18,704 bases of DNA from Archaeoglobi archaeon (GCA_029259455.1 JAPDIT010000021.1:1-18704); one strand, 5' to 3'; positions 1 through 7,911 are shown, counted from the first letter of the stretch. The notes: a model not told the origin generated them from the letters alone. Program-made: numbers and translations.

Positions 1-114
1 ATGATGTCTGGATGTCTGGATGTATGTTGCTATACCGAGAACTTTAATTTCAAGGGGAATTTTGTTCCTTTCGAACACTTTAAGCTCCCTAACGATTTCC
101 TTTACAGATTGCAT
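1..114 (-). CDS. 5' end of a leftward gene, possibly an archaeal IS transposase fragment (runs off window)
   Basis: The minus strand is open from an ATG at 114 to the window edge (38 codons), with an in-frame stop just upstream of the ATG. A TATA-like stretch lies at about 124-141, 20-27 bp ahead of the ATG. The visible peptide starts MQSVKEIVRELKVFERNKIP and continues LEIKVLGIATYIQTS. This resembles the N-terminal helix region of archaeal DDE transposases, in which a PLEVK-LGI-YIQTS pattern is common; that likeness is from memory and is weak. The last visible codons lie in an 8-bp tandem duplication that may have shifted the frame, so this could be a relic. It could also be an unrelated hypothetical gene. 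Confidence 0.35.
   Translation of the reverse strand, partial: MQSVKEIVRELKVFERNKIPLEIKVLGIATYIQTSRHH
4..23. repeat. Short tandem repeat, 2.5 copies of an 8-bp unit
   Basis: The unit ATGTCTGG occurs at 4-11 and 12-19 and begins again at 20-23. It lies within the leftward partial gene. An 8-bp unit is not a multiple of three, so the duplication changes the frame of anything coding through it. Confidence 0.7.
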
Positions 115-180
115 AATTTGATGTTATATTTCATATTTATAGGTTCTGGTAATGTGGACAGTCCCTAATCATCGAAAGAT

Positions 181-190
181 AAATTTATAT
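181..190 (+). promoter_or_regulatory. TATA box of the pilin-like surface protein gene
   Basis: AAATTTATAT lies about 28 bp upstream of the ATG at 214, the spacing expected for an archaeal TATA box driving a leaderless or nearly leaderless transcript. There is no Shine-Dalgarno sequence before the ATG. The spacer 115-213 also carries an opposite TATA-like stretch (124-141) for the leftward gene, so it is a divergent promoter region. Confidence 0.5.
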
Positions 191-213
191 TGTTTTATCG
201 GTAGGTAGTTCAG

Positions 214-1932
214 ATGAACAGCAAGGCAGTCTCACCCCTCATCGGATTTATCCTGTTGCTCGCGATAATCATGGGGTTCATAGGTATCGTTCAGTCAACC
301 TGGGTTCCCGAGTGGAATAAAGCTGCTGAGGCAAAGCATCTGGATGAGGTGGGTTATGAGGTTGCGAAGCTGAGTGAGGCTGTGAGTCTGGCAGCATCAA
401 CCGGAAATCCGGTAAAGGTGGTAATTGATGCGGGAGTGAAATACCCGGAATACTATATCCTGATTTCCCCCTCAAAAGGTGCTGGAAGTGTAGGCAAGAG
501 GGAGCTGCGGGTGAATATCTCGGGTATTGCCGATTCCACGCCCTACACCGAAAACTTCACGTCCTACGCCATAACCTACAGACCAAACTATCTTTACAGC
601 CACTCCCCCGAGTTTGTCTTTGAGCATTCAGCCGTCCTGAAAATTGAGAATTCGCACGTCCTGGTCACCTCAGAACAGAATTCATTCACAGAAAGTAAAA
701 TTACGATATACATCGTCAACGCCACTTTCAACCCACTCTCCACGACAGAAAACATAAACCTCATTTTGTATCCCATATCCTACGGCGGATCCACGAAGTT
801 TTCCGGGACAGTAGAATTCGAGTGTTACGATGAAAAAACAGCATCCTGGTGGAATGAGACGCTCTCAAGCACTTACGGAAGCGAGAATGTTACGCAAAAC
901 GGGAGGAAGATAACCCTGAGCGTTAGCGATGTTGAACTCTCGATAAACTACTTTACCGCGACGGCAGCGAGTGCCGGTGAGGTTGAAGTGAGTTCGGGGA
1001 CAACACCGTATCGTTTGCAGCGATTGTCAGAGGCAAGTTACACCGTTTACGAGGGGACAACAATACCCCTGGGTGTCAGAGTTGTGGACAGATTCAACAA
1101 TCCTGTCAGGGATGTGAACGTCAGCATAAACGACTCCTGCCACGATACAGCTAATAAAACCACCAACGATAAAGGGGAGGTCTGGTACTACTTCCCTGCT
1201 GATAGTCCCGGCAAATGTAGAGTGGAGTTCAACGTGTCTGATGCTGCAAACAATGTTTCTTACACGATAAATGTTTCAGGCAGTGGTGGAAAGTTTTCAG
1301 CATCATTCAGTCCTGCAACCATAGGTTTTACTAGGATTAAAATCTACCACGGTCCCATCGACGGAGTTATCGATCCCTCAAACAAACCAAATTCTTCTTT
1401 ATACAGTCCAAGTAACCTAGTTGGCTGGGCTAACTCAAATTCAAATGGCTGGGCTGTATACGACCATGACGATATAAGGCTGGCTGCGTACGATGATGGT
1501 TCTCCGATATCATGTCTTCTACTGGAAGAGTGTTATCTGGTAGAAGAAGAAGATGATGCTGAATCCACACCAACTACTCAGGAAAATCACGCCTCCCAGT
1601 TATTTGAATTTAACGTTGGAAACGTGCAGACAAGCAGACTGAAAGTCCTCTGGAACGGTATTGCTTGGCTGGATTATTGGAACGACAAAAATGATGGAGT
1701 CGTCATATACGTTTGGAACGGGACAAGCTGGGAGTATCTCTGCCATACGACATCAAGTAGCGAAGTATGGTTAGGGTTAGAAGGAGGAGAGTGTGAGAAG
1801 AGCGGCAACTACGTGTTTGAGGGGAAAGTTTACGTTCTGCTCGTGCAAGCTCCTTGGACAGACACGTGGCAGGGGTGGAAGAATTCTTACATCTATACAG
1901 ACTACATCGAACTTGATTTAAATCTGATTTAA
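214..1932 (+). CDS. Secreted/surface protein with archaeal type IV pilin-like N-terminus and Ig-like domain
   Basis: This 572-aa protein begins MNSKAVSPLIGFILLLAIIM. It has the Lys-Ala-Val-Ser-Pro signature and hydrophobic helix of archaeal type IV pilins and related class III signal peptides, so prepilin-peptidase processing near residue 5 is likely. After the helix (residues 6-28) comes a beta-rich ectodomain. Residues about 275-355 (YTVYEGTTIPLGVRVVDRFN onwards) look like a bacterial/archaeal Ig-like repeat. The last 200 residues are rich in Trp, Tyr and Asp and end in a beta-like tail. I count 13 N-x-S/T sequons, about eight cysteines and an acidic patch (EECYLVEEEDDAES, near residue 445). 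At 572 aa it is far longer than ordinary pilins (100-200 aa), so it is more likely a membrane-anchored or minor-pilin adhesin than a major subunit. No neighbouring pilus assembly gene is visible. The exact role is unknown. Confidence 0.75.
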   Translation: MNSKAVSPLIGFILLLAIIMGFIGIVQSTWVPEWNKAAEAKHLDEVGYEVAKLSEAVSLAASTGNPVKVVIDAGVKYPEYYILISPSKGAGSVGKRELRVNISGIADSTPYTENFTSYAITYRPNYLYSHSPEFVFEHSAVLKIENSHVLVTSEQNSFTESKITIYIVNATFNPLSTTENINLILYPISYGGSTKFSGTVEFECYDEKTASWWNETLSSTYGSENVTQNGRKITLSVSDVELSINYFTATAASAGEVEVSSGTTPYRLQRLSEASYTVYEGTTIPLGVRVVDRFNNPVRDVNVSINDSCHDTANKTTNDKGEVWYYFPADSPGKCRVEFNVSDAANNVSYTINVSGSGGKFSASFSPATIGFTRIKIYHGPIDGVIDPSNKPNSSLYSPSNLVGWANSNSNGWAVYDHDDIRLAAYDDGSPISCLLLEECYLVEEEDDAESTPTTQENHASQLFEFNVGNVQTSRLKVLWNGIAWLDYWNDKNDGVVIYVWNGTSWEYLCHTTSSSEVWLGLEGGECEKSGNYVFEGKVYVLLVQAPWTDTWQGWKNSYIYTDYIELDLNLI

Positions 1933-2220
1933 CAATTTTTTACTACCTTTATTTTTCGGTAACCCAAGCACCTCCACAAATGCAACCCCGAACATCTACC
2001 AGCCAGCTTTTCCGATACCAAAAAACCTTAAACGCCAAAATCATCGGAAAATCCGGGAAAATTCAGCGACATGCCTTAAAGCCAGATCTGGCTGATGACG
2101 ACTTTGATAAAATTAAGGAGACAGGAATAATCAGAGTTTGGAGCGTTTCAGATGCGATAAACCGATTACTCCCACCCCTGCCAACGTAGAACGTGATCAA
2201 CCAAACCATTCAACAAAAAA
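1933..2220. other. Intergenic stretch with a weak 69-codon reading frame
   Basis: This 288-bp gap lies between the surface protein and the converging methyltransferase gene. It starts with a T-rich run (about 1936-1954) that could terminate the surface-protein transcript. A plus-strand frame at 1980-2189 encodes a peptide whose second half (ADDDFDKIKETGIIRVWSVS) has a protein-like composition, but no promoter, ribosome site or family is recognisable. It may be a remnant of a lost gene. Nothing else is visible. Confidence 0.3.
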
Positions 2221-3042
2221 CTACAGCACCCTCAAATCCACAGCATACCTGTTAACGTACGGGGCGAAGTTGCCGCACCTCCTGACCTTTAAAACTTCAA
2301 CATTCAACCCTTCCTCCTCAAACCTCTTCCTCACCTTCTCGGGCAACCTGTCCTCTTCATTCTGGCTGTCGAACGTGTAGTAGTGGACGAAACCACCCTT
2401 CTTAACCTTCCCCTTCAGAAGGTGGATGAAGGTCTCCGCAGAGTAAGGGGCTGGCATGACAACCCTGTCAAACTCTCCCGGAAGTTTAGGAACCACCTCC
2501 TCAACGTCCCCCTCTACAACCTCAACAACATCCTCAACCCTGTTCAGCCTGACATTCTTCCTGAAGTACTCGGCAGCATGCGGGTTGAGCTCAACGCCTG
2601 TAACTTTCTCCGGCCTTGCAAGCCTTGCTATCACTATCGGATAGGGCCCAACGCCTGCGAACATCACTAAAATTCTCTCCCCCCCTCTCACAAGCCTCGC
2701 AATCCTTTCCCTCTCCCCCGAAAGTTTTACGGAGTAGTACACTTTCGTCGGGTCAACCAGAAACCTGCAACCGTGCTCCTTTACGACGGTCTCCGTCTTC
2801 CACCCGTAAACTGGTTCGTATCTCGCAACCCTGTAAACACCGTCAACCTCTCCTACTTTTCTCAAAACAGTTTTAACGTGCTTGTGTCTCTTCAGTATAG
2901 CCTCAACAATATCCTTTGTGTGGTGGAGAATCTCATCGGGAATCTCAATGATTACAACATCCCCAATAATCTCGAAACTCCTCCTTACAAGCTTCAACTC
3001 CTCCTCGCTGAGCTTATCCCTGAGCAACTCCTTCAGCGACAC
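2221..3042 (-). CDS. Trm5-type tRNA (guanine37-N1)-methyltransferase family protein
   Basis: This 273-aa SAM-dependent methyltransferase of the Trm5/Taw2 superfamily probably acts on G37 of tRNA. The SAM motif FAGVGPYP lies at residues 128-135 and GVELNP at 149-154. The motif-IV position reads MPAPYSA (196-202), closer to archaeal Trm5 (NLP or PLP) than to the wybutosine enzyme Taw2. The N-terminal 30-110 segment matches the D2 linker domain (EIPDEI, GVYRVARYEPVYG). The D1 domain of the well-studied Methanocaldococcus enzyme is absent, as in shorter archaeal paralogues. The usual SPR before the Rossmann fold reads SVK here (104-106). The start is GTG at 3042: an in-frame stop lies a few codons upstream, and the nearby ATG is in another frame. 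Taw2-like activity is the main alternative. Confidence 0.8.
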   Translation of the reverse strand: MSLKELLRDKLSEEELKLVRRSFEIIGDVVIIEIPDEILHHTKDIVEAILKRHKHVKTVLRKVGEVDGVYRVARYEPVYGWKTETVVKEHGCRFLVDPTKVYYSVKLSGERERIARLVRGGERILVMFAGVGPYPIVIARLARPEKVTGVELNPHAAEYFRKNVRLNRVEDVVEVVEGDVEEVVPKLPGEFDRVVMPAPYSAETFIHLLKGKVKKGGFVHYYTFDSQNEEDRLPEKVRKRFEEEGLNVEVLKVRRCGNFAPYVNRYAVDLRVL

Positions 3043-3152
3043 ATTTCTACTTCGGCCAAAGAACTAAAACGGTTGCGATGTTCGGGGCTAAGGTAATAAT
3101 AATGATGATGAGGTTAGCAAAAATTAAATATTTTAGATCGAAAGTATTTAAA

Positions 3153-3350
3153 ATGATAGGTATCCTAATACCGCTGCTCCTACCGATTATCCTTCTGGAG
3201 GTAGTTTCATTTATTCCGGTTATTCTCTTCGCACCTTTATTCCTTTTGGGAGGTATATTATCAGAAAGTATATCCTCGGGAAGCTCCACTGACATGGCTG
3301 TAAGCCTTGTGGGGCTTGTTGGGCTCGTCTACTACCTTCTGAGGAGCTAG
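3153..3350 (+). CDS. Small hydrophobic membrane protein, unknown function
   Basis: This 65-aa protein starts MIGILIPLLLPIILLEVVSF. Residues 2-33 form a long hydrophobic stretch interrupted by Glu and Pro. A Ser-rich polar loop (about 38-46) follows, and a second short membrane segment (about 48-62) ends in YYLLRS. I chose the ATG at 3153 over one at 3078 because a TATA-like AAATATTTTA (3126-3135) lies about 22-27 bp ahead of it, and because the extra 25 residues encoded upstream are basic and low in complexity. The gene is divergent from the methyltransferase (111 bp between starts) and followed 75 bp later by thi4. No family is recognised. Confidence 0.5.
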   Translation: MIGILIPLLLPIILLEVVSFIPVILFAPLFLLGGILSESISSGSSTDMAVSLVGLVGLVYYLLRS

Positions 3351-3395
3351 GTTTGAAAGTATTGGCATTTCACTCACAGCATCAGATGATGAAAC

Positions 3396-3404
3396 TTATA
3401 AATT
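3396..3404 (+). promoter_or_regulatory. TATA box of the thi4-led operon
   Basis: TTATAAATT lies 22-30 bp upstream of the ATG at 3426, so transcription should start at or just before the start codon. It is part of an inverted repeat, TAAATT (3399-3404) and AATTTA (3412-3417), separated by 7 bp. This could be an operator, though AT-rich repeats arise easily by chance. Confidence 0.5.
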
Positions 3405-3425
3405 CCGCTGAAATTTAGAGACGTT

Positions 3426-4184
3426 ATGGAAGCGGAAATCACAAAGGCCATAGTCGAGACCGCATCAAGAGAGTGGATAGAATACGCTGATTCGGATGTC
3501 ATAGTCGTTGGAGCCGGTGCCTCTGGCCTTACAGCTGCTAAATATCTTGCAGAAAGCGGTCTTAAGACCCTCGTCCTTGAACGGAGACTGAGCTTAGGTG
3601 GCGGTATCGGCGGAGGAGGGATGCTGTTTCACAAAGTTGTGATTGAGAAAGAGGCAAAGGGTATACTCGACGATTTTGGAATAAGGTACATCGAGCACAG
3701 AAACTTTCTCGTAGCTGATTCTGCTGAATTCATGGCAAAACTGGCAGCAAAGGCTATTGACGCTGGTGCAAAGATAATCCCCGGAGTTTCGGTTGAAGAT
3801 GTAATTTTTAGAGAGGATCCGCTCAGAGTTAGGGGTGTATGCATCCAGTGGAGTGCCGTTGAGATTTCCGGGCTGCACGTTGACCCGCTTCTCCTCAGGA
3901 GCAGGGCCGTAGTCGATGCAACAGGACACGATGCCGAAGTTATATCAGTGGCTGCGAGAAAGATGCCCCTCGATATTACCGTTAGTGGAGAAAGGTCAGC
4001 TTACTCCGAGGTTGCGGAGAAGGGGATCGTTGAAAAAACTGGGGAAGTGACAAAAGGCCTTTACGCAGCCGGAATGGCGGTAGCAGCGGTGCACAACCTG
4101 CCAAGAATGGGTCCGATTTTTGGCGGAATGCTGCTGAGCGGAAAGAAGGTTGCAGAAATAATAGCCGAAAGCCTGAAAGCATGA
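3426..4184 (+). CDS. thi4: Archaeal thiazole synthase Thi4 (sulfide-dependent, ADP-thiazole/ribulose-1,5-bisphosphate synthase family)
   Basis: This 252-aa cytoplasmic enzyme makes the thiazole moiety of thiamine from NAD, glycine and sulfide. The dinucleotide-binding motif VVGAGASG lies at residues 27-34, followed by the family-typical glycine-rich IGGGGM (61-66) and TGHDAE (166-171). Yeast Thi4 is a suicide enzyme that donates sulfur from an active-site cysteine. The equivalent position here, in GLHVDP, is His151, as in the Methanocaldococcus enzyme, so it should be catalytic and use free sulfide, which suits a sulfate reducer. Some archaeal homologues have been annotated as ribose-1,5-bisphosphate isomerase, a name I consider less likely. 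The stop codon overlaps the next start (ATGA), indicating translational coupling. Confidence 0.9.
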   Translation: MEAEITKAIVETASREWIEYADSDVIVVGAGASGLTAAKYLAESGLKTLVLERRLSLGGGIGGGGMLFHKVVIEKEAKGILDDFGIRYIEHRNFLVADSAEFMAKLAAKAIDAGAKIIPGVSVEDVIFREDPLRVRGVCIQWSAVEISGLHVDPLLLRSRAVVDATGHDAEVISVAARKMPLDITVSGERSAYSEVAEKGIVEKTGEVTKGLYAAGMAVAAVHNLPRMGPIFGGMLLSGKKVAEIIAESLKA

Positions 4185-4993
4185 AAGTTGTTTACACCAC
4201 TCCAAGAGTTGAAAATCTCCAATTTTTAAAGTCGGAGATTTCAAGCCACGGTGTTGTAGTACTTGAAGAGCCGAAAAACGACCTCTTCTACGATGCTTTG
4301 GAAGGGAAAATCACAGTGGATTTTTATGTTAGAAAAATCGACACACCGTATCCCCTCTACACGGAAAAACTCATGGAGATGCTGAAGGAACTCAGAGGAA
4401 AAGAAATATTGCAGGTGGAGCCGTATTTGGAGGAGGTAGAGAAACTGAAAAACTTAGGTGTGGGTGATGAGAGAGTGAGGGAGATGGAGAAGAGAGTAAA
4501 CTCCCTATACATCGACTACACGGAATCATTTCTCAAGGCGGATTTTGAGGAGGTGGTTGAAAAAATCCTGAGGTTCTCAAAGGCAGAGGCTGAGAGAATA
4601 GTGCTGAGAGATGAGATGAGAGCAAAGGCTCTGGAGAATATGGATGATGCTGCAATAGAGGCCGGAATGAACCACTTTAAGCTCGCGGAGATTCTTGACG
4701 CCAAGAGTGTGAGGATACCCGAAATCATCGCTGAAAGGATTGGGACTACATACCTCGAAAGTCCGGGGGAGAAAATTCTGAAGGCATTTATCTTCGAAGA
4801 GGACGAGGATCTCAAGCTTCTCGCAGCAAGAAATCTCATCTTCATAACCCTCCTTGAAAAGAGGGAGATGGAGCCTGATTTTGACGGCGACTTTCCTCAC
4901 TTTATGTACGAGCAGAAGCTCGTCAGGTTTGTCGATAAACTTGATTATGAAAAATGCAAAAAGCTCTTTCACAAGTTCTGGAGCCCCAAGTAG
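4181..4993 (+). CDS. Conserved-looking cytoplasmic protein of unknown function
   Basis: This 270-aa protein overlaps the thi4 stop by 4 nt (ATGA) and is followed after 41 bp by the aspartokinase start, so it belongs to the same transcription unit. It is soluble and highly charged, with no signal or membrane segment. A mixed alpha/beta N-terminus (MKVVYTTPRVENLQFLKSEI) is followed by a helical Lys/Glu-rich middle (residues about 65-160). The C-terminal half is helical and predicted compact (residues 165-270, ending KLFHKFWSPK). No catalytic motif, metal-binding cluster or nucleotide-binding loop is visible. I do not recognise the family. Confidence 0.75.
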   Translation: MKVVYTTPRVENLQFLKSEISSHGVVVLEEPKNDLFYDALEGKITVDFYVRKIDTPYPLYTEKLMEMLKELRGKEILQVEPYLEEVEKLKNLGVGDERVREMEKRVNSLYIDYTESFLKADFEEVVEKILRFSKAEAERIVLRDEMRAKALENMDDAAIEAGMNHFKLAEILDAKSVRIPEIIAERIGTTYLESPGEKILKAFIFEEDEDLKLLAARNLIFITLLEKREMEPDFDGDFPHFMYEQKLVRFVDKLDYEKCKKLFHKFWSPK

Positions 4994-5002
4994 CTCAGCA
5001 AG

Positions 5003-5009
5003 ATTTATA
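5003..5009 (+). promoter_or_regulatory. TATA box ahead of the aspartokinase gene
   Basis: TTTATAT lies 26-32 bp upstream of the ATG at 5035, which would give a leaderless mRNA. It supports the ATG at 5035 over an in-frame start at 4954 inside the preceding gene. Confidence 0.5.
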
Positions 5010-5034
5010 TTCCTTGCTAAAATCAGGCAAAAGG

Positions 5035-6423
5035 ATGAGAATCGTAATGAAATTTGGAGGAGTGAGTGTTAAGGACGGGGAAAATATTTACCATTGCGCT
5101 AATCTTGTGAAGAAGTTCTCAGAAGGGAATGAAGTTGTGGTAGTTGTTTCAGCGATGCAGGGGGTGACCGATGCACTCATAAAGGCTGCACAAAGATGCT
5201 GCTCCGAACCCTCTGCCGGTTTCATCAAGATGTTCATTGCAGACATGATGAAAAAGCACTACGAGGCGATTGAGTACGCTGTCAGAAACGATGAGATAAA
5301 GAACAAGGTGGTAGCGGCGGTGGAAAGACTCCTCGACGAGCTCGAAAAGGTTCTGCTTGGAATAAGCTACCTTGGCGAATTAACCAGAAGAAGTGAGGAT
5401 TACATAGTGTCATTTGGAGAAAGACTGTCAGCCCCGATATTCTCCGCAGCTCTACTTTCACTCGGTGTTGATTCAGTTGCACTAACAGGAGGGGATGCTG
5501 GCATCATCACAGACAGAAATTTCGGAAGAGCCAGACCATTACCTAGTGTTTATACAACCATTAAGAACAGACTTGAACCTCTTCTGACGATAAAGAAGAC
5601 GGTACCCGTAGTAACAGGATTTATTGGAGCAACCGATGACGGAAGCATAACCACGCTCGGCAGAGGTGGAAGTGACTACACCGCAACAATACTTGCAGCA
5701 GCCCTCGATGCGGATGAGGTCTGGCTCTGGAAGGAGGTTGACGGAATCATGACGTGCGATCCAAAATACGTTCCGAACGCCAAGGTTATCCCGGAAATAT
5801 CATATCAGGAAGCAATGGAGCTATCCCACTTCGGAGCTAAGATACTCCATCCAAGAGCCTTAGAGCCTGTAATGAGGAAGAAAATTCCGGTCAGAATAAA
5901 GAACACGTTCAACCCCGACGTTCCCGGAACTGTAATTGGCCCGAGTACAAGTAACGCAAGTGAAATAGTTAAAGCATTGAGCTTAATACCGCAAGCTGGG
6001 ATAGTCAACGTGAGCGGTGCGGGCTTTGATTTTGCAGAGATAATGTCTGAAGTTTTCGGCAGACTTGCAAATGAGAAGGTGAACGTCATTATGGTGGCTC
6101 AGAGCTCGTCAGAGCTAAACCTCTCGATAGTTGTCGACATAAGAGATTTGGACAAAGCTTACAATGCCCTGAAAAACCTTGGAAACGGTGTTATAAAGGT
6201 GGAGAAGATTCCCAACATAGCAGTCGTGAGTGCTGTCGGCTCAGGAATGGCGGGAACTCCGGGTGTTGCAGGAAAGATTTTCTCGGCTCTCGGTAGAAAT
6301 AGTATAAACGTAATAATGATTAGTCAGAGCTGCTCAGAATACAACGTTTCCTTCGTTGTTGACGGCAGCGATGGGGTGAATGCTGTGAGGGTTGTGCACG
6401 ATGAGTTCGGGCTCGGCAATTAA
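5035..6423 (+). CDS. lysC: Aspartate kinase
   Basis: This 462-aa enzyme phosphorylates aspartate, the first step to Lys/Thr/Met and homoserine. The N-terminal amino-acid-kinase domain begins MRIVMKFGGVSV with the KFGG ATP-binding motif (residues 6-9) and contains GRGGSDYTATILA, typical of the family. Two tandem ACT domains form the C-terminus, one from about residue 320 (GIVNVSGAGFDFAEIMSEVF) and one from about 400 (IAVVSAVGSGMAGTPGVAGK). Allosteric feedback by a downstream amino acid is therefore expected. The start at 5035 fits family N-termini and the TATA box; upstream codons lie within the previous gene. It overlaps the next gene by 23 nt. Confidence 0.93.
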   Translation: MRIVMKFGGVSVKDGENIYHCANLVKKFSEGNEVVVVVSAMQGVTDALIKAAQRCCSEPSAGFIKMFIADMMKKHYEAIEYAVRNDEIKNKVVAAVERLLDELEKVLLGISYLGELTRRSEDYIVSFGERLSAPIFSAALLSLGVDSVALTGGDAGIITDRNFGRARPLPSVYTTIKNRLEPLLTIKKTVPVVTGFIGATDDGSITTLGRGGSDYTATILAAALDADEVWLWKEVDGIMTCDPKYVPNAKVIPEISYQEAMELSHFGAKILHPRALEPVMRKKIPVRIKNTFNPDVPGTVIGPSTSNASEIVKALSLIPQAGIVNVSGAGFDFAEIMSEVFGRLANEKVNVIMVAQSSSELNLSIVVDIRDLDKAYNALKNLGNGVIKVEKIPNIAVVSAVGSGMAGTPGVAGKIFSALGRNSINVIMISQSCSEYNVSFVVDGSDGVNAVRVVHDEFGLGN

Positions 6424-7717
6424 CCTTCTAAAGGAGAGAGCGAGAAGGGCTGCAGACCTCGTTGAAAGGCACGACTTCGTGAGAATCTACACCCACCATG
6501 ATGCTGACGGAATCTCGGCAGGAGCCATCTTGGCAAAGTCGCTCCTGAGGGCTGGCAAAGCGTTCCACATAACTTTTTTGAAGGGCTTAAACGAGCCTTT
6601 TGAGTACGAACAGGGCGAGATTCTGCTCTTTGCCGATATGGGAAGCGGTTATGCTGATTTGATTTCGCAGGTTGATACGGATGTTGTTATACTGGATCAC
6701 CACATCCCGAATGGGGAGATAAGGTCGAAGAGGGATCTTGCCCACGTCAACCCACACCTTGTAGGATTGGATGGGACTCACGAACTTTCCGCCAGCGGTG
6801 TGTGCTACTTCTTCGCCAACGAACTCGGAAGAAACAGAGACCTAGCATCTCTGGCATTGATAGGTGCTCTTGGAGACAAGCAGAAGATGACGGGTGGAAA
6901 TGAAGAGATTCTAAGAGACGGCTTAGAAGTGGGAGTTGTTGAGAAGAGAAAGGGGCTGAACCTTCCGTCTGGAAGGCTGAGAGATGCGCTGGTGAAGAGT
7001 CTGGAGCCTTACCTCGATTTCTATGGTAAGGAGGAAGAGCTTGAAGAGTTTCTTGAAAAAGCCAAGCTTGACGGAGAAAAGGAGTTTGATGAGCTTGGTG
7101 AGGACGAGATCAGGCGACTTGCAGATGCCGTAGCTCTCAGACTTCTCAAGATGAACGCATACACTGGAATATTCAACCAGATCATCGGAAAAAGGCTCGT
7201 CCTCAAAAACCTGCTCATCAAGAATGCCGTTATGGCTGTCGATGTTGTAAACTCATGCGGGAGAATTGGGGCGATGAGCACAGCGTTGGCAATGCTTCTC
7301 GGCGATGTTGAGGCGATGAACAGAGCCATGAGAATAAACGACGAATACGTGATTCAGACTCTCGAAGAACTCAAAAGGTGGAGGGATGAGGTCAAAGAGG
7401 GGTTCTGCATAAGGTATCTCGTTATGGAGAACGGGCTGTCAGCGAGTCCAATAGCGACCATATTTTCCCGCTACGTTTTTACGGACAAACCTCTGATTGT
7501 TATCAACATAAAAAATGAGTACGCAAAGGTTTCGGCAAGAACCAACGAGGCTCTGGCAGAGAGAATTGACCTTGCCGAAGTTATGAGGCTCGCTGCTGAA
7601 AAGGTCGGGGGAAGGGGTGGCGGGCATAGAGTTGCTGCGGGAGCAAACATAACTCCTGACAAGGTTGATGAGTTCCTGAAGGAGGTTGACAGGCTTTGCT
7701 GTGCTATGCTCGCCTAG
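6401..7717 (+). CDS. DHH-family single-strand nuclease, archaeal RecJ/GAN
   Basis: This 438-aa DHH-DHHA1 phosphoesterase is the archaeal RecJ-like/GINS-associated nuclease, related to Cdc45 of the replicative CMG complex. Metal-binding motifs are intact: THHDADG (residues 31-37), FADMGSG (77-83), LDHHIPN (98-104) and ALIGALGDKQ (about 145-155). The C-terminal substrate-binding motif GGGHRVAAGA lies at about 406-415. This argues for an active 5'-3' nuclease rather than a structural Cdc45-like form. The ATG at 6401 is preferred; a TTG at 6392 would add three residues. It overlaps lysC by 23 nt and pcc1 by 22 nt. In other euryarchaea, as I recall, this gene sits beside pcc1 and ribosomal protein S15; here lysC occupies the upstream place. 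Confidence 0.9.
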   Translation: MSSGSAINLLKERARRAADLVERHDFVRIYTHHDADGISAGAILAKSLLRAGKAFHITFLKGLNEPFEYEQGEILLFADMGSGYADLISQVDTDVVILDHHIPNGEIRSKRDLAHVNPHLVGLDGTHELSASGVCYFFANELGRNRDLASLALIGALGDKQKMTGGNEEILRDGLEVGVVEKRKGLNLPSGRLRDALVKSLEPYLDFYGKEEELEEFLEKAKLDGEKEFDELGEDEIRRLADAVALRLLKMNAYTGIFNQIIGKRLVLKNLLIKNAVMAVDVVNSCGRIGAMSTALAMLLGDVEAMNRAMRINDEYVIQTLEELKRWRDEVKEGFCIRYLVMENGLSASPIATIFSRYVFTDKPLIVINIKNEYAKVSARTNEALAERIDLAEVMRLAAEKVGGRGGGHRVAAGANITPDKVDEFLKEVDRLCCAMLA

Positions 7718-7911
7718 AATTGGACTCAAAAGATCCTGAGGCTGTTGTCAAAGCCCTGAAACCTGATGATCCTGAATGGTGTAACTGCTGGGAGAGAGGG
7801 CGAATCATGATAGAGGTCAAGGTCGAGAGAATCGGAACCCTTCTTTCAGCGCTCGACGACTATCTCATGAACATTAAAATGTGTGAGAGAATAATTGATG
7901 TTCTCGATTAG
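7696..7911 (+). CDS. pcc1: KEOPS complex subunit Pcc1
   Basis: This 71-aa protein resembles Pcc1, the small dimerising subunit of the KEOPS complex that makes t6A37 in tRNAs. Family features are LELDSKDPEAVVKALKPDDP at residues 7-26, the central strand RIMIEVKVERIGTLLSALDD, and the final helix LMNIKMCERIIDVLD. Length is normal. The most probable start is TTG at 7696: an in-frame stop lies three codons upstream and no ATG or GTG lies between that stop and the conserved region. It overlaps the nuclease gene by 22 nt, which indicates coupled translation. Confidence 0.82.
   Translation: MLCYARLELDSKDPEAVVKALKPDDPEWCNCWERGRIMIEVKVERIGTLLSALDDYLMNIKMCERIIDVLD

Noticed and set aside
2138..3096. Several plus-strand frames opposite the Trm5-like gene
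   Set aside because: They are antisense shadows of a well-supported coding region, with low-complexity Ser/Pro/Leu content and no promoter or ribosome site.
3396..3425. Thiamine riboswitch ahead of thi4
   Set aside because: The TATA box sits 22-30 bp before the ATG, so there is no leader long enough to hold a TPP aptamer.
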